Below, piece by piece: positions 1 to 6,899 of a stretch of 17,377 nucleotides of DNA. Below the pieces are notes generated by a model that made no database searches, was not told the origin of the DNA, and saw only the letters and a program-made list of their open reading frames with translations. This DNA comes from Bacteroides sp. (GTDB lineage Bacteria > Bacteroidota > Bacteroidia > Bacteroidales > Bacteroidaceae). Where the stretch lies: positions 1-17,377 of the forward strand of contig DYCT01000006.1 in assembly GCA_019417975.1 (NCBI GenBank). The letters are read 5' to 3'. The position numbers were made by a program, and so were the translations under genes. Position 1 is the stretch's first letter. Each line of letters starts with the position of its first letter.

Positions 1-183
1 GTAGTAATCATTTCCTACACGACAGGCATCCGGGTCGGAGTAGTCGGCATATAAAATGGGATTTTTATAAGTGCCGTTTCCTTGGTCGGCTACCCAAACT
101 TTAGATATATAGTTTTGTGCGGTGGTAGGGTAACTTGCCAGCAGACTGATAGCTAACAGCCCGAAAAGTTTTTTCCTTTTCAT
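1..183 (-). CDS. Glycoside hydrolase family 43 protein (N-terminal 61 codons only)
   Basis: Partial gene; the rest lies left of the window. The visible protein starts MKRKKLFGLLAISLLASYPT with a basic start and hydrophobic core, a type I signal peptide probably cut near TTA-Q (residue 23), so the enzyme is exported. The mature start has the pattern KNPILYADYSDPDACRVGND. The NP-(hydrophobic)-x-ADxSDPD segment is the first blade of the GH43 five-bladed propeller, and the first Asp of DPD is the usual catalytic base. GH43 members are beta-xylosidases, arabinofuranosidases and arabinanases; with only 61 codons the substrate cannot be chosen, though many Bacteroides proteins starting this way are annotated as beta-xylosidases. 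It lies downstream of the wbqC fragments on the same strand, but the 156-bp gap with its own promoter-like site suggests separate transcription. Confidence 0.85.
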   Translation of the reverse strand, partial: MKRKKLFGLLAISLLASYPTTAQNYISKVWVADQGNGTYKNPILYADYSDPDACRVGNDYY

Positions 184-215
184 GATAAATAGAAATTAAA
201 AGCATTATAAATACG

Positions 216-260
216 TTGTTCCTCTTTCGTTTACAACGATTTAGGAACAAGGCAAAAGTC
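216..260 (-). promoter_or_regulatory. Palindrome and -7-like box upstream of the GH43 gene
   Basis: On the minus strand GACTTTTG (260 to 253) matches the Bacteroides -7 consensus TAnnTTTG at all fixed bases but the first. Just downstream is a 35-bp symmetrical inverted repeat at 216-250: TTGTTCCT (216-223) pairs with AGGAACAA (243-250), and inside it CGTT (228-231) pairs with AACG (235-238). The transcription start expected from the -7 box falls inside the repeat, which suits an operator or a 5' leader hairpin. No -33 TTTG box is seen at the usual distance. The repeat is seen directly; its role is inferred. Confidence 0.45.
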
Positions 261-339
261 GGCTTTTTCTTTTTATCGGATGTGTAAGAATAAACTTAAA
301 TAATCCGAGAAAGGTGGAAAATTTATCGGCAGATGTAGA

Positions 340-525
340 TTATTTGTTCAAAGGATTCATACTGTCGCGCAGGATTAACAAGCCTTCCGGACCCATGTTG
401 AACAGCAAATCCACGATGCTGAGATTTGGTAGGAAACCGTGTTTTTCTTGGAATACCTGATAGTAGGGAATGGGATGAAAAAGGTTGTCGTCCGTATATT
501 CTTTCTTAATCGGTTTTGTAATCAT
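340..525 (-). CDS. WbqC-like protein, C-terminal fragment (broken gene)
   Basis: A 61-codon frame whose nominal ATG lies inside the end of the preceding WbqC-like frame (20-bp overlap, different frame). The product contains HPIPYYQVFQEKHGFLPNLS followed by IVDLLFNMGPEG, which I recognise as the C-terminal end of WbqC-family proteins (about 200-210 aa in Bacteroides). The N-terminal part is the adjoining 506-949 frame. Together the two give about 200 residues, close to family length or slightly short, so this looks like one gene with a frameshift, perhaps with a small deletion, near 506-525. It could be translated by reinitiation at the overlapping ATG, but a 61-aa fragment of this family is unlikely to work alone. 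WbqC-like proteins were named from a polysaccharide gene cluster and their biochemical role is not settled. A sequencing error would be the dull explanation. Confidence 0.7.
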   Translation of the reverse strand: MITKPIKKEYTDDNLFHPIPYYQVFQEKHGFLPNLSIVDLLFNMGPEGLLILRDSMNPLNK

Positions 526-949
526 TTGTACGACCTAAGTTGGGTTGGAAATCGAGCAACGTACAGATAAGGTCGCACAAACGCTCGTTAAAGTCCATTA
601 GGAAAGTGTATTTCTGTTCGTAGAACGGACGGAAATCATCAGCATAATATTCAAAGTAAGGGCTGGTACGATAAGCCGACTCTAATGCGTTCCAATGTAA
701 GTGACGCCATTTGCCATGGTCGGAAATGCGGATGTCGCGCATCAGGCATTTGCTTTCTTGTGGGCGTTCGGTAGGGATTGTTAAAGCCAATGGGCCATCG
801 GCTGCTGCGATGAGGCAGCGGTTGCGATAGGTTTGTTTGGTGTAGTTTTCGTATTGTTCTATCAGACACTGTTTGTGGGCATACAAGTGTACATAATATT
901 GTATGGGAGCCAAATAGGCAGAGCTGAGGTAGACGGTTGATTCTTTCAT
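506..949 (-). CDS. WbqC-like family protein, N-terminal part (frame broken)
   Basis: Encodes 147 residues from MKESTVYLSSAYLAPIQYY to a stop at 506-508. The N-terminus with YLSSAYLAPIQYY, the middle segment KQTYRNRCLIAAADGPLALT and the ISDHGKWRHLHWNALESAY segment are typical of the WbqC-like family; the conserved C-terminal third is missing here and continues in another frame at 340-525. Start choice: the frame is open back to 1024, but the ATG at 949 shares its A with the TAA of the upstream signal peptidase paralogue (TAATG), the usual layout for translational coupling, and family members begin with this YLSSAY strand. No signal peptide or membrane segment, so probably cytoplasmic. It is the last gene of the dapB-lepB-lepB-like operon. 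Function is unknown; a link to surface polysaccharide synthesis is suggested only by the family name. Confidence 0.75.
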   Translation of the reverse strand: MKESTVYLSSAYLAPIQYYVHLYAHKQCLIEQYENYTKQTYRNRCLIAAADGPLALTIPTERPQESKCLMRDIRISDHGKWRHLHWNALESAYRTSPYFEYYADDFRPFYEQKYTFLMDFNERLCDLICTLLDFQPNLGRTNDYKTD

Positions 950-1884
950 TATTTGATAATATGGAAAAAACGTTGCCAGCGGTAACCGTGTAGCCAGTCT
1001 TCGGTTGGGTCTTTTGAAAACCATACGAGTCGAGCCCGACCAATTAAGTGACTGGCGGGGACGAATCCGAAGCGGCGTGAGTCGTTTATGTTGGCAGAAT
1101 TATTGGATACCATCCAGTAATAATCTTGGTGAAACAAGTAAGAAAAGGCTTTTTGTCCATTTACGTATAGGGTGTCGTGTCGGATTTCAACCTGCTTCCC
1201 TTCATGGCGTCGGATGGTTTCTGCCAATAGATGGATGTTCCAGGGGTAGACACGTACACTGCATCCTTGTTTAGGAACGATGAACGGATGGATGTGTTCG
1301 TTGGTGGGTTGAAGGGGAGTCAAACGGATGGCCTTCCCTGTCGCTTGGCGGATAAGGTAGGCCTCGTAATGGCTCAGACTTCTGATGTATGAGCTGTCTT
1401 GATAGCCGATGAGCTCGTTGGGGCAGATGCCCAATTGCTGCATGGTGTTTAGCAAGAGGTCTTCTGTCTGACTCGGATAGGTGTACAGCGATTTGAAATC
1501 CGGACTTTGGATAGCTTGTTGAGTCAGGTTGAGTTGGTTGTCAAGCATCAGTGTGTCGCCTGGGAGTCCTGCACAGCGACAAATGAATACATCACGGCGG
1601 TCGATGGCCTGACTGTTGTCGTGTGGAGCCGGAGTATTGAATACCGCTATCTGGTCGCGTGCAGCTTCTCGACTTCCCCAGCGATGATAGCCGAAAAGGC
1701 TGTTCAATGGGGTACGGTAACCATACGACCAGCGGTCAACGATGACTCGGTCGCCTTGAAACAAGGTATTCTCCATGCCTGTAAACGGAATTGTGCAGGA
1801 GATGAATGCAAAGGTGCGTACCATCATCACAATACCGAAGGCCAAGATAAATGCTTTTGTCCAAAACCAAGTCGTTTGTTTCAT
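949..1884 (-). CDS. Signal peptidase I-like (S26) paralogue lacking the catalytic Ser and Lys
   Basis: 311 aa with one N-terminal membrane segment (about residues 10-29) and S26 signal peptidase boxes in order. In box B, IPFTGMENTLFQGD aligns with the canonical IPSGSMxPTLxxGD, and the nucleophile Ser is Gly36 (codon GGC, 1779-1777). In box D, ICRCAGLPGDTL aligns with VKRCVGLPGDTL of the neighbour, and the general-base Lys is Cys102 (codon TGT, 1581-1579). In box E, the neighbour's GDNRHNSADSR is SNNSANINDSR here, keeping only the final DSR and FGFVP. A segment of about 150 residues between boxes D and E is shared in outline with the neighbour. I infer an arisen-by-duplication pseudo-protease that keeps the fold and membrane anchor but should not cleave signal peptides; it may bind or modulate the active lepB. 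It starts 36 nt after lepB, so the two are co-expressed. Confidence 0.88.
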   Translation of the reverse strand: MKQTTWFWTKAFILAFGIVMMVRTFAFISCTIPFTGMENTLFQGDRVIVDRWSYGYRTPLNSLFGYHRWGSREAARDQIAVFNTPAPHDNSQAIDRRDVFICRCAGLPGDTLMLDNQLNLTQQAIQSPDFKSLYTYPSQTEDLLLNTMQQLGICPNELIGYQDSSYIRSLSHYEAYLIRQATGKAIRLTPLQPTNEHIHPFIVPKQGCSVRVYPWNIHLLAETIRRHEGKQVEIRHDTLYVNGQKAFSYLFHQDYYWMVSNNSANINDSRRFGFVPASHLIGRARLVWFSKDPTEDWLHGYRWQRFFHIIK

Positions 1885-1920
1885 GCAGTATTAGCTTCTG
1901 TAATAAAGGGAACATTCGGA

Positions 1921-3351
1921 TTATCGGATATTGTCTACCCATTTGAATAGACGGTTCCAACGGATTTTACCATCGAACCAGTTTCTGTCTTTATCAAGTG
2001 AAAGCCATACAACCAATGGTTTACCTACTACATGGTCTTCGGGAACAAATCCCCAGTAGCGTGAGTCGGCCGAATTGTGGCGGTTGTCGCCCATCATCCA
2101 ATAATAGTCCATTTTGAATGTATAGCTTTCGGTACGCTGTCCATTGATGTAGATGACATCGTCTTTTATCTCCAATGTGTTGCCTTCGTAAGCGCGGATA
2201 GGGCGTTCGTAGATAGGCAGATTGTCGGCAGTCAGCCGGATTGTTTCTCCACGTTTGGGAATCCATATCGGTCCGTAATTATTGCGGTCCCATCCGGTAT
2301 ATAGGTTGAGCGGATACAGAAAGCCTCCTTGTTCCGGTTCCATGCGGATATCGGCAATGAGGTCCTTGCGTGCCAAAAGAGCATCGTGTGCTTTTTGAGT
2401 CAAGGGCATTAGGTATAATGTGCATTCCGGATTGTGTTGGTGACTATCGTCATCGCTTATACCCAGTTCGCGCAACAGTTCATGAGGAATAGGACGACCG
2501 GTTGTTGTTATCAAATAGTTGAACTGTACATTCTCCGGTTGTTTTTGTGCTTCTCCATTGAGGTAGATAATACAGTCTTTGATTTGCAAGGTATCACCGG
2601 GGAGACCTACGCAGCGTTTCACATAGTTTTCACGGCGGTCTACCGGACGAACTACTACTTTTCCATAGATTTGCGGATTCTTCATGACTTCCTGACGACC
2701 GGCTTGGTAGTAGAGATTGAATACCTGACTTTGCTGTTTGCGAGTCATGCTGCTTAAATCCACAGGATTGGAGTAAATGCTCTGACCGATGCTATGGCAT
2801 AGACTATAGAAATCGATGGCTTGATAATTGGGAGCTGTGGCAACAGTATCTCCAGCCGGGAAGTTGAACACCACGATGTCGCCTTCTTTGACTTTTCCAA
2901 ATCCTTTTACTCGTTTGTAGTCCCATTGTGGCCATTCCAAATACGATTTTGTATTGAACACAGGAAGGGTGTGTTGTGTAAGAGGCATAGCAAGCGGAGT
3001 ATTGGGGACACGAGGGCCGTAGCTCATCTTACTGACAAATAAGAAGTCGCCCACTAATAATGATTTTTCCAAAGAAGAAGTAGGTATCTGGTAGTTTTGG
3101 AAAAAATAGATGTTGACGAAATAAACAGCAACGAGGGCGAATACGATAGCATCGACCCAACTCATGACGGTGCGTACTGTCTTGTTTTTAGCTTCTTTCC
3201 AAAAGTACCAAGGAATTTTTTTTGTGATGTAGGCATCGAAGATGAAAGGTACGACAACTAAACCCAACCAGCTACGAACCCAGACTAGGAAAATCAGGTA
3301 TAAAGCGAGTACGATACCAAAGCGTATCCATCTTTTTTTATTGGAATCCAT
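1921..3351 (-). CDS. lepB: Signal peptidase I
   Basis: 476 aa integral inner-membrane serine protease that removes signal peptides from exported proteins. Hydrophobic segments lie at about residues 10-25 and 29-39, with another at 67-84 that anchors the periplasmic catalytic domain. Box B is IPTSSLEKSLLVGD with the nucleophile Ser93; box D is YVKRCVGLPGDTL with the general base Lys245; box E is GDNRHNSADSRYWGFVP. The length is well above the 324 aa of E. coli LepB because of an extra N-terminal membrane region and an inserted domain of about 150 residues between boxes D and E, as I recall for Bacteroidota enzymes. It sits 24 nt after dapB and 36 nt before the inactive paralogue, all in one operon. 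All catalytic motifs are present, so this is the working member of the pair. Confidence 0.95.
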   Translation of the reverse strand: MDSNKKRWIRFGIVLALYLIFLVWVRSWLGLVVVPFIFDAYITKKIPWYFWKEAKNKTVRTVMSWVDAIVFALVAVYFVNIYFFQNYQIPTSSLEKSLLVGDFLFVSKMSYGPRVPNTPLAMPLTQHTLPVFNTKSYLEWPQWDYKRVKGFGKVKEGDIVVFNFPAGDTVATAPNYQAIDFYSLCHSIGQSIYSNPVDLSSMTRKQQSQVFNLYYQAGRQEVMKNPQIYGKVVVRPVDRRENYVKRCVGLPGDTLQIKDCIIYLNGEAQKQPENVQFNYLITTTGRPIPHELLRELGISDDDSHQHNPECTLYLMPLTQKAHDALLARKDLIADIRMEPEQGGFLYPLNLYTGWDRNNYGPIWIPKRGETIRLTADNLPIYERPIRAYEGNTLEIKDDVIYINGQRTESYTFKMDYYWMMGDNRHNSADSRYWGFVPEDHVVGKPLVVWLSLDKDRNWFDGKIRWNRLFKWVDNIR

Positions 3352-3375
3352 AATTGTAAATTGCTAAGTGATAGT

Positions 3376-4095
3376 TTAGAAATTAAATAAATCGCTCATG
3401 CCGAGGAATCCTTGGTGAGAGCAAGTATATTCGGCAGCCAGCACGGCACCGAGAGCAAACCCTTTACGGTTTTTGGCATCGTGAGTAATGGTGATACTGT
3501 CGGCCTCGGAGTCGTAACGGATGCTATGGATGCCGGGAACTTCACCTTCGCGAATGCTGTGGATTGGTAATTCATCGGCTGTATGTGCTTCTTCTTTTAC
3601 CCAACGACTTTTGCGGTCTAATTTGGCTAAGATATCTTCTGCCAAGGTGATGGCAGTGCCACTTGGAGCATCAAGCTTATGGATGTGGTGTGTTTCCGAC
3701 ATTGACACGTCGTAGCTGGGGAACTGGTTCATAATCTGTGCCAAGTAGCGGTTTACAGCTGAGAAAATGGCAACTCCAAGACTGAAGTTGGAAGACCAAA
3801 ACAATGTTTTTCCATTCTGTGCACAGAGCTGACGGATTTCTTCACCGTGCTGTTCTAACCATCCTGTACTACCTGAAACCACTTTTACACCGGCATCGAA
3901 TGCTTTAAGATAATTGGAGTAGGCAGAAACAGGTGATGTGAATTCGATGGCAACATCGGCCGAACGGAATGCTTCGGACTGAAATTCTTCTTGGTTGTTT
4001 ACATCAATGATGCTTACTATCTGGTGGCCTCTGGACAGGGCGATTTTTTCAATTTCTTTACCCATCTTTCCATAACCAATCAATGCTAATTTCAT
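3376..4095 (-). CDS. dapB: 4-hydroxy-tetrahydrodipicolinate reductase
   Basis: 239 aa cytoplasmic enzyme that reduces 4-hydroxy-tetrahydrodipicolinate with NAD(P)H in the diaminopimelate/lysine pathway, which supplies peptidoglycan and protein synthesis. The N-terminal Rossmann nucleotide-binding loop is GYGKMGKEI (residues 7-15). The catalytic and substrate-binding block is ETHHIHKLDAPSGTA (134-148), with His136, His137 and Lys140 corresponding to the HHxxK-DAPSGTA signature of the family. The C-terminal KNRKGFALGAVLAA segment and GFLGMSDLFNF ending are also typical. Slightly shorter than E. coli DapB (273 aa), normal for Bacteroidota. First gene of the dapB-lepB-lepB-like-wbqC operon, with a good -7 box about 33-40 nt before its ATG. 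Confidence 0.96.
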   Translation of the reverse strand: MKLALIGYGKMGKEIEKIALSRGHQIVSIIDVNNQEEFQSEAFRSADVAIEFTSPVSAYSNYLKAFDAGVKVVSGSTGWLEQHGEEIRQLCAQNGKTLFWSSNFSLGVAIFSAVNRYLAQIMNQFPSYDVSMSETHHIHKLDAPSGTAITLAEDILAKLDRKSRWVKEEAHTADELPIHSIREGEVPGIHSIRYDSEADSITITHDAKNRKGFALGAVLAAEYTCSHQGFLGMSDLFNF

Positions 4096-4127
4096 ATCTG
4101 TTAGGGTATTTGTTTTGCTATTTGGGA

Positions 4128-4135
4128 CAAAAGTA
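4128..4135 (-). promoter_or_regulatory. -7 promoter box for the dapB-lepB operon
   Basis: TACTTTTG on the minus strand matches TAnnTTTG at every fixed base and lies 33 nt upstream of the dapB ATG, a normal spacing for a Bacteroides sigma-AB promoter. No clear -33 TTTG is present at the expected 19-21 bp upstream. Confidence 0.5.
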
Positions 4136-4179
4136 TAAAAAATAGGTCAGTTTATCTTCTTGTTTTTCTCCTTTTTTAT

Positions 4180-5406
4180 TTAAAAGCGTTTGATGAGCTT
4201 ATTGAAATAGACGCGCAGGTAGATTCCGGCAGCAAAACTCAGACCGCTTGGCTCGGTGTGCCATCCTTCTTGAGCAGAATAAGCTTGACAGCTGAAGTGA
4301 TGATAGGCATCGGCATGGATGCCCCAAGCAAAGCCTTTGCCGATAGGTTGTGCATATTCTAATCGACCGGTAAGCATGTGTGGATTATGGAATATGAGTC
4401 CTTTCTGCTCAATGCTGGTAGCTCCGAATAGAGGGTTTCCATTGATGGTGATAAAATTATGACACCAAGCGTAACCGGCTTGGGCACGAAAACGCCAAAC
4501 CTGAGCTGCGGCTTTTGCATAGATACCATACCCTTTATCAAAAAGGAACATGCTACCTTTCTGTTGACCGAAATAGGTAGCAACGGTTTCTAAATTTACT
4601 TGAGTGAGGATTCTGTTTTTAGGATGGATCTCAATACCTATACCTCCGGCTGCGTTTAGCCAAGTCTTGACTTCGCGCGATTCTGCATTCGGATTGATTT
4701 CTCCTCCTCGGTGTTGAAACAGGCCTTGTAATGGAAAATAAATATGAGTCCGGGCTTGAGGAGCATTGGCACGGAGGCGTGTGGATAATCCGAAGGTGAA
4801 AGATTCTTGATGTGTATCAGCCCGGAAGATGAAACTTTCCCAGTTAATCCATGCATCGAGGTCGACCGGACGGCAGTGCCAACGCATCTGAATTCCGGCT
4901 TCAGGGTCGCAGGTCAGTCCCATTTCCGGATTGTACAGTGGCTCAACCAGTCCGTGTATGTTTTTACCATAGAGGGTGCCGAATAGAATGTCAAAATTGC
5001 GTGTCAGGCTGAATTGTACTCGAAATACGGGCAGACAATGAAACCCGCGTTGAGTCTGATTCCCTTTCCACTCCACAATATCGGTATAGTTTAGGTTCGG
5101 ATATTTGTTGGCACCCCAATAGCGAAGCAGGTAGACACCGGCTTCTAATTTCAAGTTGTGGAGAGGCTGAAAGCTAAGTGTGGGTTGTAGCCAAAATCCA
5201 GGTAAAGTATATCCTTTTACGTATCGTCCTTTATATTCATTGTCGCGTGCAAAGTTGATGTCGTCCAACAAGAAACGAAGTTCCCCTTTGGCATAAGGGT
5301 CAATGTGTGTGTCTTGATGAAATAGTAAAGAATCCATTTGCGCGCAGGCACTGCTTAAACCGGCAAATAGATATAGGATGATGAGAAGAAAATGTTTATG
5401 CTTCAT
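4180..5406 (-). CDS. Probable outer-membrane beta-barrel protein of unknown function
   Basis: 408 aa. It starts MKHKHFLLIILYLFAGLSSA followed by CAQ, a type I signal peptide probably cut at ACA-Q (residue 23); the Cys does not sit in a good lipobox. The mature part is rich in short alternating hydrophobic/polar strands with many aromatic residues (for example LKLEAGVYLLRYWG, TRNFDILFGTLYGK, RFRAQAGYAWCHNF, GRLEYAQPIGKGFAWGIHAD) and glycine turns, and ends with YLRVYFNKLIKRF, a terminal Phe as in many outer-membrane barrels. I therefore infer an integral outer-membrane barrel; I do not recognise a named family and cannot state a substrate. It ends 84 bp before dapB on the same strand and has its own -7 box, so it may be a separate unit that reads into the dapB operon; no terminator is evident between them. 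Confidence 0.75.
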   Translation of the reverse strand: MKHKHFLLIILYLFAGLSSACAQMDSLLFHQDTHIDPYAKGELRFLLDDINFARDNEYKGRYVKGYTLPGFWLQPTLSFQPLHNLKLEAGVYLLRYWGANKYPNLNYTDIVEWKGNQTQRGFHCLPVFRVQFSLTRNFDILFGTLYGKNIHGLVEPLYNPEMGLTCDPEAGIQMRWHCRPVDLDAWINWESFIFRADTHQESFTFGLSTRLRANAPQARTHIYFPLQGLFQHRGGEINPNAESREVKTWLNAAGGIGIEIHPKNRILTQVNLETVATYFGQQKGSMFLFDKGYGIYAKAAAQVWRFRAQAGYAWCHNFITINGNPLFGATSIEQKGLIFHNPHMLTGRLEYAQPIGKGFAWGIHADAYHHFSCQAYSAQEGWHTEPSGLSFAAGIYLRVYFNKLIKRF

Positions 5407-5435
5407 CTGCTTACGAATCGTTTGGTTTGCGGAAG

Positions 5436-5443
5436 CAAAAATA
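5436..5443 (-). promoter_or_regulatory. -7 promoter box for the barrel protein gene
   Basis: TATTTTTG on the minus strand fits TAnnTTTG at all fixed bases and lies 30 nt upstream of the ATG at 5406. No convincing -33 box. It forms a divergent promoter pair with the plus-strand box at 5510-5517. Confidence 0.45.
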
Positions 5444-5509
5444 CAGAGAACTTGCGATATATTCTTACTTTTAGGATGTAAAAGATGAGAGGATTGGGTA
5501 ATAAATTTC

Positions 5510-5517
5510 TATCTTTG
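5510..5517 (+). promoter_or_regulatory. -7 promoter box for the DUF2851 gene; decides its start
   Basis: TATCTTTG fits TAnnTTTG at all fixed bases. A transcript from it would begin at about 5522-5525, after the ATG at 5485 but 11-20 nt before ATGs at 5536 and 5542. This makes the 5485 start unlikely if this is the main promoter. No clear -33 box. Confidence 0.45.
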
Positions 5518-5535
5518 GCACAATTTATCATACGA

Positions 5536-6828
5536 ATGGATATGGAAGAACTGTTGCATTATGTCTGGAAACATCGTTTGTTCCCACTTGGCGCATTGAC
5601 CACTACAGAAGGACAATTGGTTGAAGTGATTGATGTTGGATTGCAGAATACCGATGCCGGGCCTGATTTCTTTAATGCAAAGCTGCGTATAGATGATACG
5701 TTGTGGGTAGGAAACGTGGAAGTACATGTGCATGCTTCGGATTGGGAACGTCATGGACATGCCGACAATGAGGCTTACGATACGGTGATTTTGCATGTTG
5801 TAGAAGAAGCCGACTATGTGGTGACTCGTGCAGATGGAAGTAGGATTCCGCAGCTGGTACTGTCTTGCCCGGATACAGTACGTGCTCGTTATGCTGAATT
5901 GCAACGTACAGACCGCTATCCGAGGTGTCATGCTGTTATTCCTACTTTATCGGGGCTGACTGTTCATGCATGGATGGCAGCTTTGCAGACAGAACGTTTG
6001 GAGCAGAAAGCTCGTCAGGCAACAGATCGGTTGAAGCGGTGTGATGGCAATTGGGAAGATGCTTTTTTTGTGACCTTAGCCCGTAATTTTGGATTTGGAC
6101 TGAATGGCGATGCCTTTGAACGTTGGGCAGGTAGTATTCCTTTTCGAGCGGTAGATAAGCATCGGGATGATTTGTTGCAGACAGAAGCGTTTTTCTTTGG
6201 ACAGGCCGGACTATTGGAAGGAGATGAGTTGGCCGATGAGTATTATGCCCGGCTTCAGCAAGAATATCAATATTTGCGGCATATGTTTGCTTTGCAACCT
6301 ATTGATGCCACGGCGTGGCGCTTTCTTCGTTTACGTCCCGATAACTTTCCGCATGTACGTATAGCACAATTAGCCGGACTTTATCATCGGAAGCGTGCTT
6401 TGTTGTCGTGTGCTGCTGAGGCGCAGACCCTTCCTGAACTGAAAGAGTTGTTTCGTACACAGGTGTCATCTTATTGGGAAACCCATTATCGGTTTGGAGT
6501 GGCATCTCCTCGGCGGGCAAAACATTTGAGCGATAGCTCACTTTCACTTATTGTCATCAATACGGTGGTTCCTTTTCTTTATGCTTATGGGCAGTTTAAG
6601 GCCGATGAACGTATGCAGGCTTGTGCTTTGCGTTATCTGGAAGCTATTAAACCTGAGAATAACCAGATTATCCGATTGTGGCAGGAGTTAGGACTGAAGG
6701 TAGAGAGTGCTGCCGATTCGCAAGCACTGATTCAGCTTAAAAAAGAATATTGTGACCGTCGTAAGTGTTTGCAATGCAGGTTTGGTTATGCCTATCTGAA
6801 GCAAGGTGGAGTGTGGGGAAGGAGCTGA
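5536..6828 (+). CDS. DUF2851 family protein
   Basis: 430 aa from the ATG at 5536 (MDMEELLHYVWKHRLFPLG). The frame is open to an ATG at 5485, but the first 17 residues lie over a promoter-like box and family members begin at the LLHYVWKH segment; the ATG at 5542 is equally possible. The conserved N-terminal block reads QNTDAGPDFFNAKLRIDD then TLWVGNVEVHVHASDWERHG, which I recognise from DUF2851, a Bacteroidota family without an established function. The C-terminus has a Cys cluster, YCDRRKCLQCRFGY (C-x5-C-x2-C), that may bind a metal. No signal peptide or membrane segment, so probably cytoplasmic. The PD...EVH pattern at the N-terminus vaguely recalls PD-(D/E)XK nucleases, which is only a guess. 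It is transcribed divergently from the barrel gene and stands alone. Confidence 0.85.
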   Translation: MDMEELLHYVWKHRLFPLGALTTTEGQLVEVIDVGLQNTDAGPDFFNAKLRIDDTLWVGNVEVHVHASDWERHGHADNEAYDTVILHVVEEADYVVTRADGSRIPQLVLSCPDTVRARYAELQRTDRYPRCHAVIPTLSGLTVHAWMAALQTERLEQKARQATDRLKRCDGNWEDAFFVTLARNFGFGLNGDAFERWAGSIPFRAVDKHRDDLLQTEAFFFGQAGLLEGDELADEYYARLQQEYQYLRHMFALQPIDATAWRFLRLRPDNFPHVRIAQLAGLYHRKRALLSCAAEAQTLPELKELFRTQVSSYWETHYRFGVASPRRAKHLSDSSLSLIVINTVVPFLYAYGQFKADERMQACALRYLEAIKPENNQIIRLWQELGLKVESAADSQALIQLKKEYCDRRKCLQCRFGYAYLKQGGVWGRS

Positions 6829-6843
6829 TTTTGTTGATTTTTC

Positions 6844-6873
6844 TTTGTATATGTTTCGAATTTATTATATTTG
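6844..6873 (+). promoter_or_regulatory. Promoter of the hybrid two-component regulator gene
   Basis: Both boxes of a Bacteroides promoter are visible: TTTG at 6844-6847 (-33) and TATATTTG at 6866-6873 (-7), 18 bp apart against a usual 19-21. The ATG follows 26 nt after the -7 box. This is the most complete promoter in the window and suits constitutive low-level expression of a sensor. Confidence 0.55.
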
Positions 6874-6899
6874 TAGTGTCTTAGTGTTAATATAAAAGA

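Noticed and set aside
950..1024. Upstream extension of the WbqC-like frame to 1024
   Set aside because: It runs inside the end of the signal peptidase paralogue; the TAATG junction at 949 is a much better start.
5485..5535. Longer DUF2851 reading from 5485
   Set aside because: It overlaps a full match to the -7 box, and the added residues do not resemble the family start.
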